A DNA stretch of 64,000 nt from Apostichopus japonicus. Lineage: Eukaryota > Echinodermata > Holothuroidea > Aspidochirotida > Stichopodidae. Numbering within the stretch: position 1 is the stretch's first letter; each line of letters starts with the position of its first letter. The position numbers were made by a program, and so were the translations under genes. Below the pieces are notes generated by a model. The model made no database searches. It saw only the letters and a program-made list of their open reading frames with translations, and was not told the DNA's origin. Shown here piece by piece: positions 35,101 through 45,194 of the stretch. The stretch is taken from assembly GCF_037975245.1 (NCBI RefSeq), contig NC_092574.1:24121713-24185712 (forward strand), written 5' to 3'.

Positions 35101-38100
35101 TCCCGATTCCTGCATACTGATATCCCGATTCCTGCACTGACGTCCCGATACCTGCATACTGATATCCCGATACCTGCATACTGATATCCCCATACCTGCA
35201 TACTGATATCCCGATACCTGCAAACTGACATCCCGATACCTGCATACTGATATCCCGATACCTGCATACTGATATCCCGATACCTGCATACTGATATCCC
35301 GATACCTGTCTTGCATCAATGGCTTTTACACCCAGATAAACATCTCTCTTAACAACAAAGCAGAAGTTTACCATACCGTAGGCCACATTTAGGCTGAATT
35401 TGGACTAATGAAAATGTAAACTTGAATTGCCCTAAAACATTAAGTTTCATTTTTTTATGGTATATTGCTCTTACTTGAAGTAAAGATGTAATGATTATAA
35501 AAGCCTTTACTGTTTTGACCTAGACTCACAAACTTTAACCATGTTACGGTTATTATGCAAACTCCCGTAAATCCTCCCGATTTCCATCCTCTGTTCTTTT
35601 CCTTCTCCACTTTTGTTCTCTTTGTCAAGCTGTTCAAGTTTTTCCACCATAAAAACTGCTAGACCAAAATATATTTCCCAGTTATCGTTTTGGTTTGACT
35701 CGGTTAAATATTAATGATTGATGAACCTTTTTAGCCAGAAGCCATTTGTCAGAGAGTAACAAAGGTTTAGTGAAATCTGTCTTTTAATGATCATCGGATC
35801 AAGACAACCTAGACATGGACTGAAGTAACTTTGACGAATCAGAATAGATCCTACGAAACACAAACCAGGAACATGTTACAAATGTTACACTCCCAATTCA
35901 AATCTGTTTACATACAACAACTGGCATGAATTTAACATATAATAAATAAACTACTAATATTGATCCTTTTTACAGTTTCTTAAAATGTAATCATATATAA
36001 TATGATCTCTGGTGGGAGGAGGCGGATCGAGGAGTTGGTCACCTCAGATCCCCGGTTATCAAAATGAAGATTATTCCTTCTTTTTAACTAACTGCCTCAT
36101 CCTTTTGTTTCTATTTTTTTCCAGTCAGCATTGTGGTGACCTTAGGGTGACCTTACACATCTTCATTTGTTCACCCTGTTTGTTTGCCACAGGGGATACC
36201 AAACTGCCCTATTGTGGTTTTTTGGGTAAAGACCACCTATCAAGTGGGACGTTAAACAAAGGTTAAAAGCCCAAGGAATACTCTCAAGCTAAGAAAGGCA
36301 GCTTTCTGTATTTAATCCACCAAGCTGCGCCACAGTTAGTCTAAAACAAAAGATTTGGGACATTAATAAATATCTTGAGTCAAATATCATATTGCTGAAA
36401 GGGTTGGGTGACTTTTAGAGGACTGCCTTGACACCTTCTCACTGAGGGAAGGCTTCATGCTGTCACATTTTCAGGCAGAGGGTACTGGCAAGGCACAGTA
36501 TTAGAGCTCCTTGGTGATAAACACAGTAGAATCTTCTGATCTGGGCTAATGCCACATTAAATAACTCTTGGAAGTATCTTTTTTAATTCAAATTTTATTT
36601 AATATTAATTAGAATCCTATAGCAACACAGTTGAAGATGAACTGGACTAGCCAATAAATGGCATCAGACAAAAATAATCATAATAGTAATTCAACTTCAA
36701 AAACAACTAATAAACAATTGAGTAATCTGATACAAAGTAGAGGTACCGGAATACTTCCAAGCCTCATGAATATGCATTGATTCTCCTACGTCCAAATCCT
36801 TTTGTGATCATATCATGTCGTCAATATTTTGCACAGAATCATGACAATGTACTTTTTGCCAGAATTTTGGTCCATTCGCAGACTCACGAGAGAAAGAAAA
36901 CTTCAGACAACAAACATGAACCTTTGGTTATCCAATATATGAATCAGACATCTGTAAAGGGGCAGAGAGGGGAGGGAGGAGGGGAGGGGTGGAGATGGGG
37001 AGTAGGATGTATTCAACTTTCCGTTCATAATGGACATAAGGCTCAGTCTGCTGGTATAAACTGTAGGTGTTTTATGCAATCACTACTGTTTGTACTACCG
37101 ATGGCAGCAATCTCTCGTTTCTCTAGATGTCTCAAATACTGTTTCCCTAGCAGATTCAGCCATTTGAAGGACATGTTTAGCAAACACACTCCCTGGAGTC
37201 AGTAATTCTTCTCAGTATCAAGATCCAGCTGTAGTCTTCACTATCTAGCCTACATTGGTTTATATTGTTGCTACATTGAGATAACCTGTTGACCCCTTGA
37301 GCCAGTTTGCCCCCATTTGAGATAACCTGGGTTCAACTGAACTGACTTTGACTGAAACTATGTTCACCCAAAGAAAATCATAGCATTGGAGAATTCACAG
37401 ATTAATTGTAGCTTTAGTTTTGGAGTTATCATTCATGTTTACAAGGTTTTCAGACTTTGATGCCTGTTGACCTCATGTGACCTTTAACCTGCACCAATTT
37501 CAACAGGGTTCTTGTACTCAAAAAGCCAAATTTAATCTGTACATCATATACGATGTTCAAAAAAGATGTACTTTTTGAGTTATGGTGTTCGCAAAGTTAA
37601 CAGGCGTTGACCTCTGCTGACCCAAAGTGACCATTGAACTTCACAGAATACAACAGGCTTCTTGTACTCTAGAAGACTGGATCCACAAACCAAGTATGAA
37701 AGTAAATCCACCATTACCTTTTTGAGTTACCATGTTTACAAGCAAGTGTCACATACACACACACACACAATTAAACCATCACCATTGCCTAGATTCCTTT
37801 TGCATACTGAAGGTTCACATAGCAAAGTTACCAACATTAACCTAAATGGTCTCGGAATAACATTTCTGTTCTAAATGATTTATTAACTGATCAAGGAGTG
37901 GTTGCATTCTTACATTTGCAAGGTGTGAATAAAAAACTCAACTCACTGCATAATGGGTATACAGAGGGTCTATTGTAGTTTTAGGTTTACAAAGGGCAAA
38001 ATAAACACCAAGCTGATACAAACTGACAGGACGCTACGACAGAAATCATCGAATGCTTTTCACACAGTTCAACAGTTCAAGATATATGTATATGATATGT

Positions 38101-38159
38101 ATGTTACTATATCTCTATATATCTCTATATATATATATCTCTCTCTCTATATATATATA

Positions 38160-38208
<49 letters not shown>

Positions 38209-40201
38209 CACACGGCTGCGTTAGGAAAACACGATACCCTGCTTTTTAGTAATGAATTCATAAACATGGTAATGATTTGGATTCTAGGAAAGGTTTTTAA
38301 AGTAATATCAGAGTCAATTAAAATAAACTTTATTGCGATTAATGAAACATCTCTACTTCAAACTCAAAAACAAAAAACAGTTAAAAATCAGTGAAATCAT
38401 AAAAGAGAAATCATACAACAAAGAATCAACACTGAGGCTATCCAACACTTAGTATTTTAAACAGACTTCCCTAATACCCAGCTCACGTATAAATTATCAG
38501 ATTGTTTTTTTAAAGTTTTAGTTGGAATGTTACAATTTTGTCCGACAGAATGATCTATAAATTGGCATAATAGATCACTAGAATGAGTTTAACTTTCCCA
38601 AGCATCCACTTTTCTTTTGTGTCTACGCAGAGATAATATATACCAGCAAAGCTTAGCAGCAACTTTATCCTACTACCATTCTAAACCATATCAGCCACTC
38701 AACATCAACATGTTTATAATCACTCTTCTCCCTAGCTCCCCAAACACTTATTTAAAGGATGGAGAAAAGAAGGAAAAAAAAAGCTTTGAAAGCCATTTTC
38801 TCCGTCTGTGATACAAGAAAATCTCTTAATGTCATATGTGATTTTGAGTCGTAATACAGCAGAAAAACAAAATGGTAAATAATTCACTCTGTATCCAAGT
38901 TTGATTTACGACTGCGAAGAATAACACCGTCTCCGACTGGAGTTTATTTACATGATTTTCCGCTGCTGCTTTGAAATAAAGTTTTATCTCGCGAGCAAAC
39001 ATATATACATAACATTTATTGAAGTTATAAATTTTCTGCTATGATTCGGAAAACTCAAATCAAAAATTAAATGTCACTAAACTTTTATGAGGAAATTTTT
39101 TTGGTACGAGAGCCCCCTGAAAATGATTTGATCTGTGGGTATATGTTTATCTAAACTTGTAATAACATTCAATTTAGACTGGTGGGCAAGCATTTTATCA
39201 ATTCCACACGCGACTTTTACGAACACCAGAGAGATGTCTTTGAACGCTATAAAATATTACACCGATTCACAGGGATGAAAAAAGAAAGTTATAAACATGA
39301 CATACAGTAAACTGACAATTTCAAACAGCTCAGAGAAATCGGAGACGGGGAGCAACTTTCATTTGCCTGCCACTTGTGCCGTGAAAGTTACTTTTTCTTT
39401 TTCTTAGCATCCATCATTCAGGAATATTTGCAAAACATTCTTCTTTTAGGGATGGAGGAAGTTTGCCTTCATCTCTTGTAAGAGAAGAGAGCCTTGAATA
39501 ATAAAGTATAAAACCCTTCTCGTTTTAAAATGCCAAAAGTTTAAGGATTTGGGGAGTGACAGACTGGAGACTGCGTTTCACATCTGTTACTTATATCGCT
39601 GAAAAGTAAGTCGAAACGTTGACTGGACCAATCCTGGACGAAGAAATATTAGCTTACTTTGGAATTAATATGTACTACCGAAACAGTAATGAGCTGTGGA
39701 GAAAGCCATATAGCCTACATTGTATAAGTATTATAATTGGTGGGAATGTCACTTATCTTCTGTGCAACAGACTCTGGTATATAGAAAACTTTGCATACAA
39801 TCGCAAGTCAAAGAAACAACTGTAAGAAGTATTAGCTTCCGCTTGGAATACTACCCACCTGGGAGATTGGCTGGCAAAAGAGGGAGGGGAGGGGGTATAG
39901 TAGAGAGGTGGGCAATGGGTGGTAGCGGATGGGTGGTAGAGAGGTATTAAGGTGGGGGGGTGGTAGAGAGAAGCGATCCAGGTTGGTGGTATCAAGGGCA
40001 GGTATCGGAGAGGAGTGGGGATAGAGAAGAGGGGGGTAGGTGGTATACAGAGAGGAGTGTGGTGGGTAGAAATGGAACCTACCATTGTCAAGTTTCTGTC
40101 TCTTGAGAATATCAAGAGGGTGTCCCGTTGCATGTACTCCATGGAGATGGTGGTGAAGCGAAATTGGTAGAGACCTCTTTGGTGGACGCCCGGGCCTGCT
40201 G
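17027..40201 (-). CDS. dach: Dachshund (DACH) homologue, C-terminal two-thirds; N-terminal Dachbox-N exons outside window
   Basis: Eight minus-strand exons (40083-40201, 31002-31141, 29927-30110, 24881-24984, 24226-24364, 23438-23521, 20015-20176, 17027-17139) join in frame into 347 residues plus a stop. The first carries SRPGRPPKR, which in DACH proteins follows the Ski/Sno-type Dachbox-N. Residues about 182-290 are the conserved Dachbox-[21 protein letters not shown], then a charged coiled coil ([37 protein letters not shown]). Dach proteins are nuclear transcription cofactors acting with Six and Eya; Dachbox-C mediates protein contacts. The middle is low-complexity (Ser, His, Asp-rich). 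The extreme C-terminus ([12 protein letters not shown]) differs from vertebrate DACH1 as I recall it. The intron to the missing upstream exons exceeds 23.8 kb, in keeping with the very long introns of dach genes. Confidence 0.95.
17140..20014. other. dach last intron
   Basis: Non-coding apart from a minisatellite at 19225-19615. No additional exon recognised; a longer ORF on the minus strand at 18926-19144 has no family signature. Confidence 0.5.
19225..19615 (+). repeat. Minisatellite, about 26-bp pyrimidine-rich unit
   Basis: About 15 copies of ttcctacccctcatgcccac followed by ctctag or ctcttag. Strong strand asymmetry: almost all C and T on the plus strand apart from the atgcccac core. 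Confidence 0.93.
20015..20176 (-). CDS. dach: dach exon: basic end of Dachbox-C and linker
   Basis: Encodes [36 protein letters not shown] and [21 protein letters not shown] matches the basic end of DACH Dachbox-C. Donor chosen as AATG|gtaggt (phase 1), which joins in frame to the terminal exon. Reading through the donor gives a short alternative tail ending in PRLSL and a stop at about 19956. The acceptor is preceded by a 17-base C tract. Confidence 0.93.
20185..20201 (+). repeat. G17 homopolymer (C17 in the dach sense strand)
   Basis: A run of seventeen G on the plus strand. In the direction of dach transcription it is a C17 tract starting eight bases before the acceptor of the exon ending at 20176, so it forms the pyrimidine tract of that splice site. 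Confidence 0.9.
22344..23372 (+). repeat. Tandem array of about 115-bp units with a 343-bp higher-order repeat
   Basis: Unit landmarks (g[ct]tgctgatg) fall at 22430, 22545, 22660, 22773, 22888, 23003, 23116, 23231 and 23346. Spacings are 115, 115, 113, 115, 115, 113, 115, 115. The pattern repeats every three units (343 bp); the short unit lacks three bases (gttcaaact for gttgtcaagct). A degenerate unit precedes the array. It lies in the dach intron next to the exon at 23438. Confidence 0.92.
23438..23521 (-). CDS. dach: dach exon: Dachbox-C coiled coil
   Basis: A 28-codon phase 1-1 exon encoding [20 protein letters not shown] and LAAEQKRA, the heptad-rich core of Dachbox-C. It lies only about 65 bp from a large tandem array (22344-23372) on its intron side. 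Confidence 0.96.
23527..23851 (+). repeat. Tandem duplication, two units of about 160 bp, each with a (TA)n core
   Basis: Unit 1 (about 23527-23686) and unit 2 (about 23687-23851) both contain aagaacaagaaggagatgga, cacatcttctgtt, tctgatgccttgat, a (TA)n tract, gatacaa...atatatcaacaa and ctacccct. They differ in TA length, a C-run and a small insertion. Confidence 0.85.
24226..24364 (-). CDS. dach: dach exon: start of Dachbox-C
   Basis: Encodes [17 protein letters not shown], then [20 protein letters not shown] and [23 protein letters not shown] is essentially identical to the start of Dachbox-C in vertebrate DACH1/2. Acceptor attcag, donor TCAG|gtacat. Confidence 0.97.
24881..24984 (-). CDS. 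dach: dach exon: Ser-rich linker
   Basis: Encodes [19 protein letters not shown] then [16 protein letters not shown]. Acceptor ttgcag, donor AGG|gtaaga, phase 1 in and 0 out. Found by phase search between the flanking exons; the stretch also shows as an ORF on the other strand, which is a shadow. Confidence 0.87.
26738..27340 (+). repeat. Tandem array, 139-bp unit, about 4.3 copies
   Basis: The junction aataatacgtgaatat recurs with exact 139-bp spacing (landmarks at 26881, 27020, 27159 and 27298). Each unit consists of two related halves (gtgaatattcat...atatcaacca and gtgaattattcat...acatcaacca), so the array probably grew from an older about 70-bp dimer. Confidence 0.92.
28166..28193. promoter_or_regulatory. 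CCAAT box next to an RFX (X-box)-like palindrome
   Basis: ccaat at 28166-28170 is followed ten bases later by gttgccatggttac (28180-28193). This is close to the RFX consensus GTTGCC-AT-GGCAAC. Paired NF-Y and RFX sites are common in promoters and enhancers. It lies in a dach intron; a regulatory role is only a suggestion. Confidence 0.25.
29927..30110 (-). CDS. dach: dach exon: low-complexity Ser/Asp-rich segment
   Basis: Encodes [38 protein letters not shown] and [16 protein letters not shown]. The exon is 184 nt, phase 0 in and phase 1 out (TCAG|gtaatt). This is the unconserved linker of DACH proteins; assignment depends on frame-perfect splicing to recognisable neighbours. Confidence 0.85.
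31002..31141 (-). CDS. dach: dach exon: Pro/Met/His-rich middle segment
   Basis: Encodes [38 protein letters not shown] and TDHHETSD. It resembles the LPFMMMPHPL...TMAMSQMNHLS segment of vertebrate DACH. The acceptor is atctgcag, the donor GAT|gttagt. Phase 1 in, phase 0 out links exactly to both neighbours. The opposite strand is also open here but is a shadow. Confidence 0.9.
31318..31380 (+). repeat. Purine-rich microsatellite (GAAA-type)
   Basis: aaagaaagaaagaaagaa followed by imperfect purine-rich sequence just upstream (in dach direction) of the exon ending at 31141. Confidence 0.7.
31684..31720 (+). repeat. (TA)n microsatellite
   Basis: A run of alternating TA broken once by gtat. 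Confidence 0.9.
31918..32060 (+). mobile_element. tRNA-derived SINE, fullest copy, ending in (TA)n
   Basis: The 5' part is tRNA-like: gcctagtgattagggtg (A-box/D-arm region), ccgc-atataaa-gcgg anticodon arm, and B-box ggttcaaatcc at 31967-31977. A non-tRNA tail follows (actgttctggattttcca, cacttcaatttcaatt), then (TA)n. The same tail appears in the copies at 11733 and 50906. The T-stem has a mismatch and there is no normal terminator after the acceptor stem, so it is a SINE, not a tRNA gene. Confidence 0.82.
32036..32174 (+). repeat. Compound (TA)n / (TAGA)n microsatellite
   Basis: Alternating TA with interspersed tgtata and tagatagatagata steps, directly following SINE copy 2. Confidence 0.9.
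34331..35310 (+). repeat. Minisatellite, 22-bp unit, with 240-bp higher-order repeat
   Basis: About 45 copies of cctgcatactgatatcccga-type units. A block containing the rare variant cctgcactgacgtcccga occurs at 34891 and again 240 bp later at 35131 with the same neighbours, indicating segmental duplication. Because 22 is not a multiple of three, the same peptide ([13 protein letters not shown]...) cycles through all minus-strand frames. The resulting ORFs of up to 315 codons are artefacts. Confidence 0.93.
37430..37745 (+). repeat. Two-copy diverged repeat rich in TGACC motifs
   Basis: Two units (about 37445-37590 and 37595-37740) share gttgacct, gtgacc, ttcaac or tacaac, ggttcttgtactc or ggcttcttgtactc, and tttttgagtta. 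The first has closely spaced tgacct half-sites (tgacctcatgtgacctttaacct region). Similar TGACCT-rich units look like an old interspersed family, but no termini are evident. Confidence 0.6.
38108..38208 (+). repeat. Compound (TATC)/(TC)/(TA) microsatellite
   Basis: Alternating tatatctc, tctctctcta and (TA)n blocks. Confidence 0.9.
39878..40075 (+). repeat. Purine-rich degenerate repeat (GGTGGTAGAGAGG type)
   Basis: Multiple imperfect copies of ggtggtagagaggt, ending eight bases before the dach exon at 40083. In the sense direction it is a pyrimidine-rich stretch at the 5' end of the intron, directly after the donor. Confidence 0.75.
40083..40201 (-). CDS. dach: dach exon: SRPGRPPKR segment
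   Basis: Encodes [19 protein letters not shown] through [13 protein letters not shown]. It enters in phase 2 (one base completes a codon) and leaves in phase 1 (AATG|gtaggt). SRPGRPPKR is diagnostic of DACH proteins, immediately C-terminal of Dachbox-N, and the basic KRQKLDN tail corresponds to the conserved lysine-rich segment there. The acceptor is ttacag followed by two more CAG triplets, so three in-frame acceptor choices exist. Confidence 0.93.
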
Positions 40202-41496
40202 CTGTAAGAATTGGAAGAGAAGACAACAACTGAAATATTAAGAGTTGCTCACAAACCTATCCCCCAATATGATCATCTAAAAACACCATTCATACATGGT
40301 ATCACAGAGAAGATAGGGAAAGTTACACAAGCTTGTACATCTTCTCTATTCCCCCCTCACCACCCCCCATATGTCTGTGTGTTCGTCATTCGTGTCATAC
40401 ATCCTTAATTAGAAGAGCCTGCCAGTTTTTTCCTGTGTACTTGTTTCAAGCTTCTGCTCCCTCAATCCTGAGTACACACTGAACATTGTATATGAAATGG
40501 ATTGTCACATGCAAGATAATTCATTGTCTCTGCTTAACAGTTTGAGCAAGTAGGATGGGAAAGAGAACAGGGGGGGGGAGGGGTTGGGAGGGTAGGAGAA
40601 AGAGACGGGTGATGAAAATGGCCCACTAACATTTGAGACCCATATTCCTAATAGGAATTGCTGGAATCCATGCTTATAGTGAATTTTCATTCTTACAAAA
40701 TAAACTTTAAAATTGACAATTTGTACAGCTTGCATATGGAAGACGGAGCTATCTCAAACCCTATCAGATATTGGAATTACTACCACCAGTGACAATCCTG
40801 ACACCACTTGACATCAGCGAGCTGGATATAACCCTCCTCATAAAAGCTGTGATAAGCACTTGTAACCTTTCCAACCCCCCCACCCCCCCCCACCACTGTG
40901 TGAGACGTATACTTGAACAAGTCTAGCACATAGAGTAACCTAGGCGATACTACTTTGAATCTCTTAGAATTCACAAACTTTGTACATTAATTCATGTAAA
41001 TTCCCTGCACAATGGGAAGGCATCCCTAGACTAGCAGTGGTCGTTAAAGAACAATAAATCGTGGCAACCTACTGGAGAGGTACAGTACGTGACAAAGCTG
41101 ATACCAGCAACATGTAACATATAATTCTACTATGTGACCATTCATGTTAAATGATTATGTTTCATTTATCTGCGGTTTTCACCAAAGCCGAAGGAAAAGC
41201 CACACAGATACGACAATATAGAGAAAACAATTGCTGATCAAAAAGGAACTCGACTATCACCTTGTCCATGTGATGCTAACATGATATAGGCTGGTATGAA
41301 ATAGATACTACTGATTAAGTAATTGAATTCAAAACGATATGTACTCAAACAGGAAAAGTAACTTGGTCAAACATATCTAGTTTTCTTTTGTCTTTCCTAA
41401 ACCGAGTCAGTAACCCTAGTATCGAAGTGCACCCTCCTTCCAGGATATCCTACAGGGCTATCCAAAACAACAAATTTGAGAAAGTTGCGGTTTGAT

Positions 41497-42475
41497 ACAA
41501 AGCAGCTAGATAAAAGAGCAGTGATGTGCTAGAACTCTGAGGCTAGGTCTAACCAAGCAGCTATAAAATAAGAGCAGTGATGTGCTAGAATTCTGAGGTT
41601 AGGATCTAACCAAGCAGCTTTAAAATAAGAGCAGTGACTGCTAGAACTCTGAGGTTATATCTAACCAAGCAGCTATAAAATAAGAGCAGTGCTGTGCTAG
41701 AACTCTGAGGCTAGATCTAACCAAGCAGCTATAAAATAAGAGCAGTGATGTGCTAGAACTCTGAGGCTAGATCTAACCAAGCAGCTATAAAATAAGAGCA
41801 GTGACTGCTAGAACTCTGAGGCTAGATCTAACCAAGCAGCTATAAAATAAGAGCAGTGATGTGCTAGAACTCTGAGGCTAGATCTGACCAAGCAGCTTTA
41901 AAATAAGAGCAGTGATGTGCTAGAACTCTGAGGCTAGATCTAACCAAGCAGCTTTAAAATAAGAGCAGTGACTGCTAGAACTCTGAGGCTAGATCTTAAA
42001 AGGCAGCTAGATAAAAGTACAGTGACTGCTAGAACTCTGAGGCTAGATCTAACCAAGCAGCTATAAAATAAGAGCAGTGACTGCTAGAACTCTGAGGCTA
42101 GATCTAATCAAGCAGCTATAAAATAAGAGCAGTGATGTGCTAGAACTCTGAGTCTAGATCTAATCAAGAAGCTAGATAAAAGAGTATGACTGCTAGAACT
42201 CTGAGGCTAGGAGCAGCTAGATAAAAGAGCATGACTGCTAGAACTCTGAGGCTAGATCTAAAAGAGCAGCTAGATAAAAGAGCAGTGACTGCTAGAACTC
42301 TGAGGCTAGATCTTAAAAGGCAGCTAGATAAAAGTGCAGTGACTGCTAGAACTCTGAGGCTAGATCTAACCAAGCAGCTATAAAATAAGAGCAGTGATGT
42401 GCTAGAACTCTGAGGCTAGATCTAAAAGAGCAGCTAGATAAAGGAGCATGACTGCCAGAACTCTGAGGCTAGATT
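41497..42475 (+). repeat. Minisatellite, about 53-56-bp unit, roughly 18 copies
   Basis: Units like gcagctataaaataagagca then gtgatgtgctagaactctga and ggctagatctaacca. Two unit lengths alternate (with or without the tgt of gatgtgctag), and a subset has agctagataaaag in place of gctataaaataag. Short minus-strand ORFs with repeated SSLRVLAV peptides are artefacts. Confidence 0.93.
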
Positions 42476-45194
42476 TCACTACAAAAAAAATACCATTGGT
42501 GAAAGTTCAAACCATTTGGTAACAGAAACTAAAGAATCTACATGAGACTATACTGAATCCTGTAGGTCAACCGCCAAACGATACAAGACAGTAATTAAAG
42601 GGTTTCATTACAAATTGAGAGTAAAGTAGTGAAGGGCAGGGACATTTGCAAAGGGAAAAGGGAAAGTTGCCCTTGTCCAAGGATGGGCTTTCCCCTCTCC
42701 AGAAAGTAGTATCAAAAAAATAACTAAAAACGGTGTAAACCAATAATCTGTTTAATTCTTTGAACAGATAATCGGTTATCTGTTCACCCTTCCCCCCCCT
42801 CACCATGCCCCGCAGACATATATGGTGATCCCAATACTGAACAGGTTCAGATATTAACAAGTGACAAACAAGCTTAACTGTCTCCTAATAAGGAGAATTA
42901 TTCAAGTATTTTCAAAGAAACCTTAAACTTATACAAAAATGGTTCAAACTTGGCTATTTATTTTGGATGTATTACTGTATTCATCTTCTCGCATTGAGAG
43001 GTTAGCAACAAACTAAAAAATAATACAAGAAATCAACATCTTTGTTTTTGTAATCCCGAGCGAGTAGGTAACTCTTGTCAATAGGAGTAGAAATGATATG
43101 ATTGTGCAGACACTTCAAATGTTACAACTGGAGGGTGGGGGTGAGGGGTGGGGGGAGGAGGTTTCAGGGGACAAGGGATACATTAAAGCAGAAATCCAGT
43201 GAGGGGTTCCAGAGCATACACATACATGTGGATGCGTTGGAGCAATGAATAATCTCGACCAAGTTACAAGCAAAATAATACTTGTGATGTTAACAACTTC
43301 CCACTTCAGTGTCTAACAGGCTGAAATTTAAAAACCACTTTGTAATTGTGTAAAATATTAATAAAATTCAGTTTAATTTCCACTTAAACTTTCCCCCATT
43401 TAATATTCAAACAGTTATAATCCTTATCAGTTCAAAAGATGGTACCCAGATTACAATGTGTCAAAACTTCCAAATTTACTGTTCCTGATGACAAGAGCAC
43501 TGTTATTGCCACAGCATATCTTTGGTAACAACTTTATCATTGGGAATTGTTTATTTGCTGACAGATCAAGGCGACCAATGGAGCCATTATTTTCTCCATC
43601 TGCTGGTTTCACTCTCCCCCATAACTCAGTCCTAGCAATTCAACAAAAAAAGAAAAAACTAAGACAAAATCAGACCTACATGACAGCAAACCCTCCAACT
43701 TCAAACAAGAAAAGTCAAAGGGGGAAAAAAGATGACGAATAAAAAAGAAAAGAGAAATGCAAAAAATATCCAGAAAAGGATAAGCACATTAATGTAAACT
43801 CACAGGGTCAATTTAGTGAAAATCTACACTCAAAAACACAGCAGATAATTAACCTCGGATCTAAGGTCACTAATTTACGGCTATCTAAACAAACATTGAA
43901 ATGGCCACCGAATAAAAAAAACAGAAATGTCTGCTGGAAGACAAAACAAAAAAGTCTTATCAGAAATACAGACTCCAGGTTTGTCAAACGCCAGTCAAAA
44001 ATCAGACCAGAGAAAAATATTTATTGATCAAAGGTTGAGACAAATGCTATATATTTGACCTTGGTGGTAGACTTCCAAGGCAATTCAGAAATTTATCTTC
44101 TGAGGAGAGAACTTATAACACAAATACAGCCTCTGGTGTGACACTTTATGTGTAGTATATATACAGTATATGCCACTGACCAAGGTAAAGAAGACAAAAC
44201 TAATTTACTAGTGAGAGGTAAAAGGAGGAACAGAGATGAAAAATGTGATAACAGGAATGTTTAATATGTTTAAAGGGGCAATTCATGTAAGGAGAAACTT
44301 GTGGTTCTGAAAACAATATCTGTCCACAGGTTGTGGTTCCTGCTGATTATTGTTCTTATCTCAAGGTTTAAGTTATCAGGCTATAACACTGCAGAGAAGA
44401 TGTTTCCTGAAGTCAAGTACTTGATGTGTTAGAATAAATCAGTGCAGGAACTTTAACAGAGCTTAATTATGCAACCAGCTACACATTTGGAAGGCATAGG
44501 AAGGGGGGGGCAGTGGTTGTGGAACCTGTTTGTCCTCCCTTTAGTCTTTCAACAATCCCATCCACTCCCCCCCCCCACCCAAGACAAGTGGTAAACAAGA
44601 TAGCTAAGGATGGAAGTTAAGCCTGAACATTACCTAAATTTTTCGCTCCTTTTTTTTTCACTCCTTTGATTAGGTTTAGGTCTTGAATATTCATGAGTCT
44701 GTTTTTTTAAGGTCATCAGTATTGGCCTCATAAAATCTGCTAGAAAATGCCAAAATAGTCACTAATTTTCCAAATTTCAAAAAGTGTTTGATAGCGACCG
44801 ACAAGGCAGCTTCTCTCCCTGGAACATCTTGTTGTTTATAATGTAACACTCTTCAATTCCTGGGAACAACATGGAAAGTCCCTGTATCTAGGAAATTATT
44901 TTTTTGAGAATTTCTAGCAATTTGTAGCAATCCCAAAACTTACCCGGTTTGGATATTTACTTCGCACCTTGCTTACCTGTTTTCTCACACAACCTCAACA
45001 CTCTCGTTCTACCGTGTCTGGAGTGAACTGGTAACCTTTAAACAATGTGCACCCTCTATGACCGGACCCCATCAGGGTCAGCTTCCCCAAATTTTTTTGG
45101 GAGGGGGGAGGGGGGAGGTGGGGATGTTAGACATTGTTACACCCCTGAATGTGATCTTCCAACAATACTTAGTACTTTGGGTATACTGTCTACA

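Larger units (their letters stand above)
31142..40082. other. dach intron of about 8.9 kb
   Basis: Contains SINE copy 2, (TA)n tracts, the 22-bp minisatellite at 34331-35310, a GACCT-rich duplicated repeat at 37430-37745, and a microsatellite cluster at 38110-38207. No exon was found that fits the phases of the flanking exons. Plus-strand ORFs in 36012-37205 have no recognisable domain. Confidence 0.5.

Noticed and set aside
34135-35386. Overlapping minus-strand ORFs of 254-315 codons with repeated [13 protein letters not shown] peptides
   Set aside because: They are translations of the 22-bp minisatellite in all three frames; no start context, splice signal or non-repeat sequence supports a gene.
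35455-35640. Charged minus-strand stretch ([18 protein letters not shown]) resembling a coiled coil
   Set aside because: No acceptor and donor pair in a phase compatible with the dach exons; Lys/Glu-rich translation of purine-rich DNA is easily accidental.
36777-37205. Plus-strand ORF of 142 codons
   Set aside because: It passes through a purine-rich low-complexity stretch ([11 protein letters not shown]), has no domain, and lies opposite a dach intron.
38785-38815. Short minus-strand DGENG codon string after an acag, resembling a DACH linker
   Set aside because: It runs straight into poly-T (Phe codons), with no donor, and the phases are already satisfied without it.
39753-40229. 158-codon minus ORF starting [14 protein letters not shown]
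   Set aside because: It overlaps the dach exon in a different frame and continues into the pyrimidine-rich intron repeat; only the SRPGRPPKR frame matches a known family.
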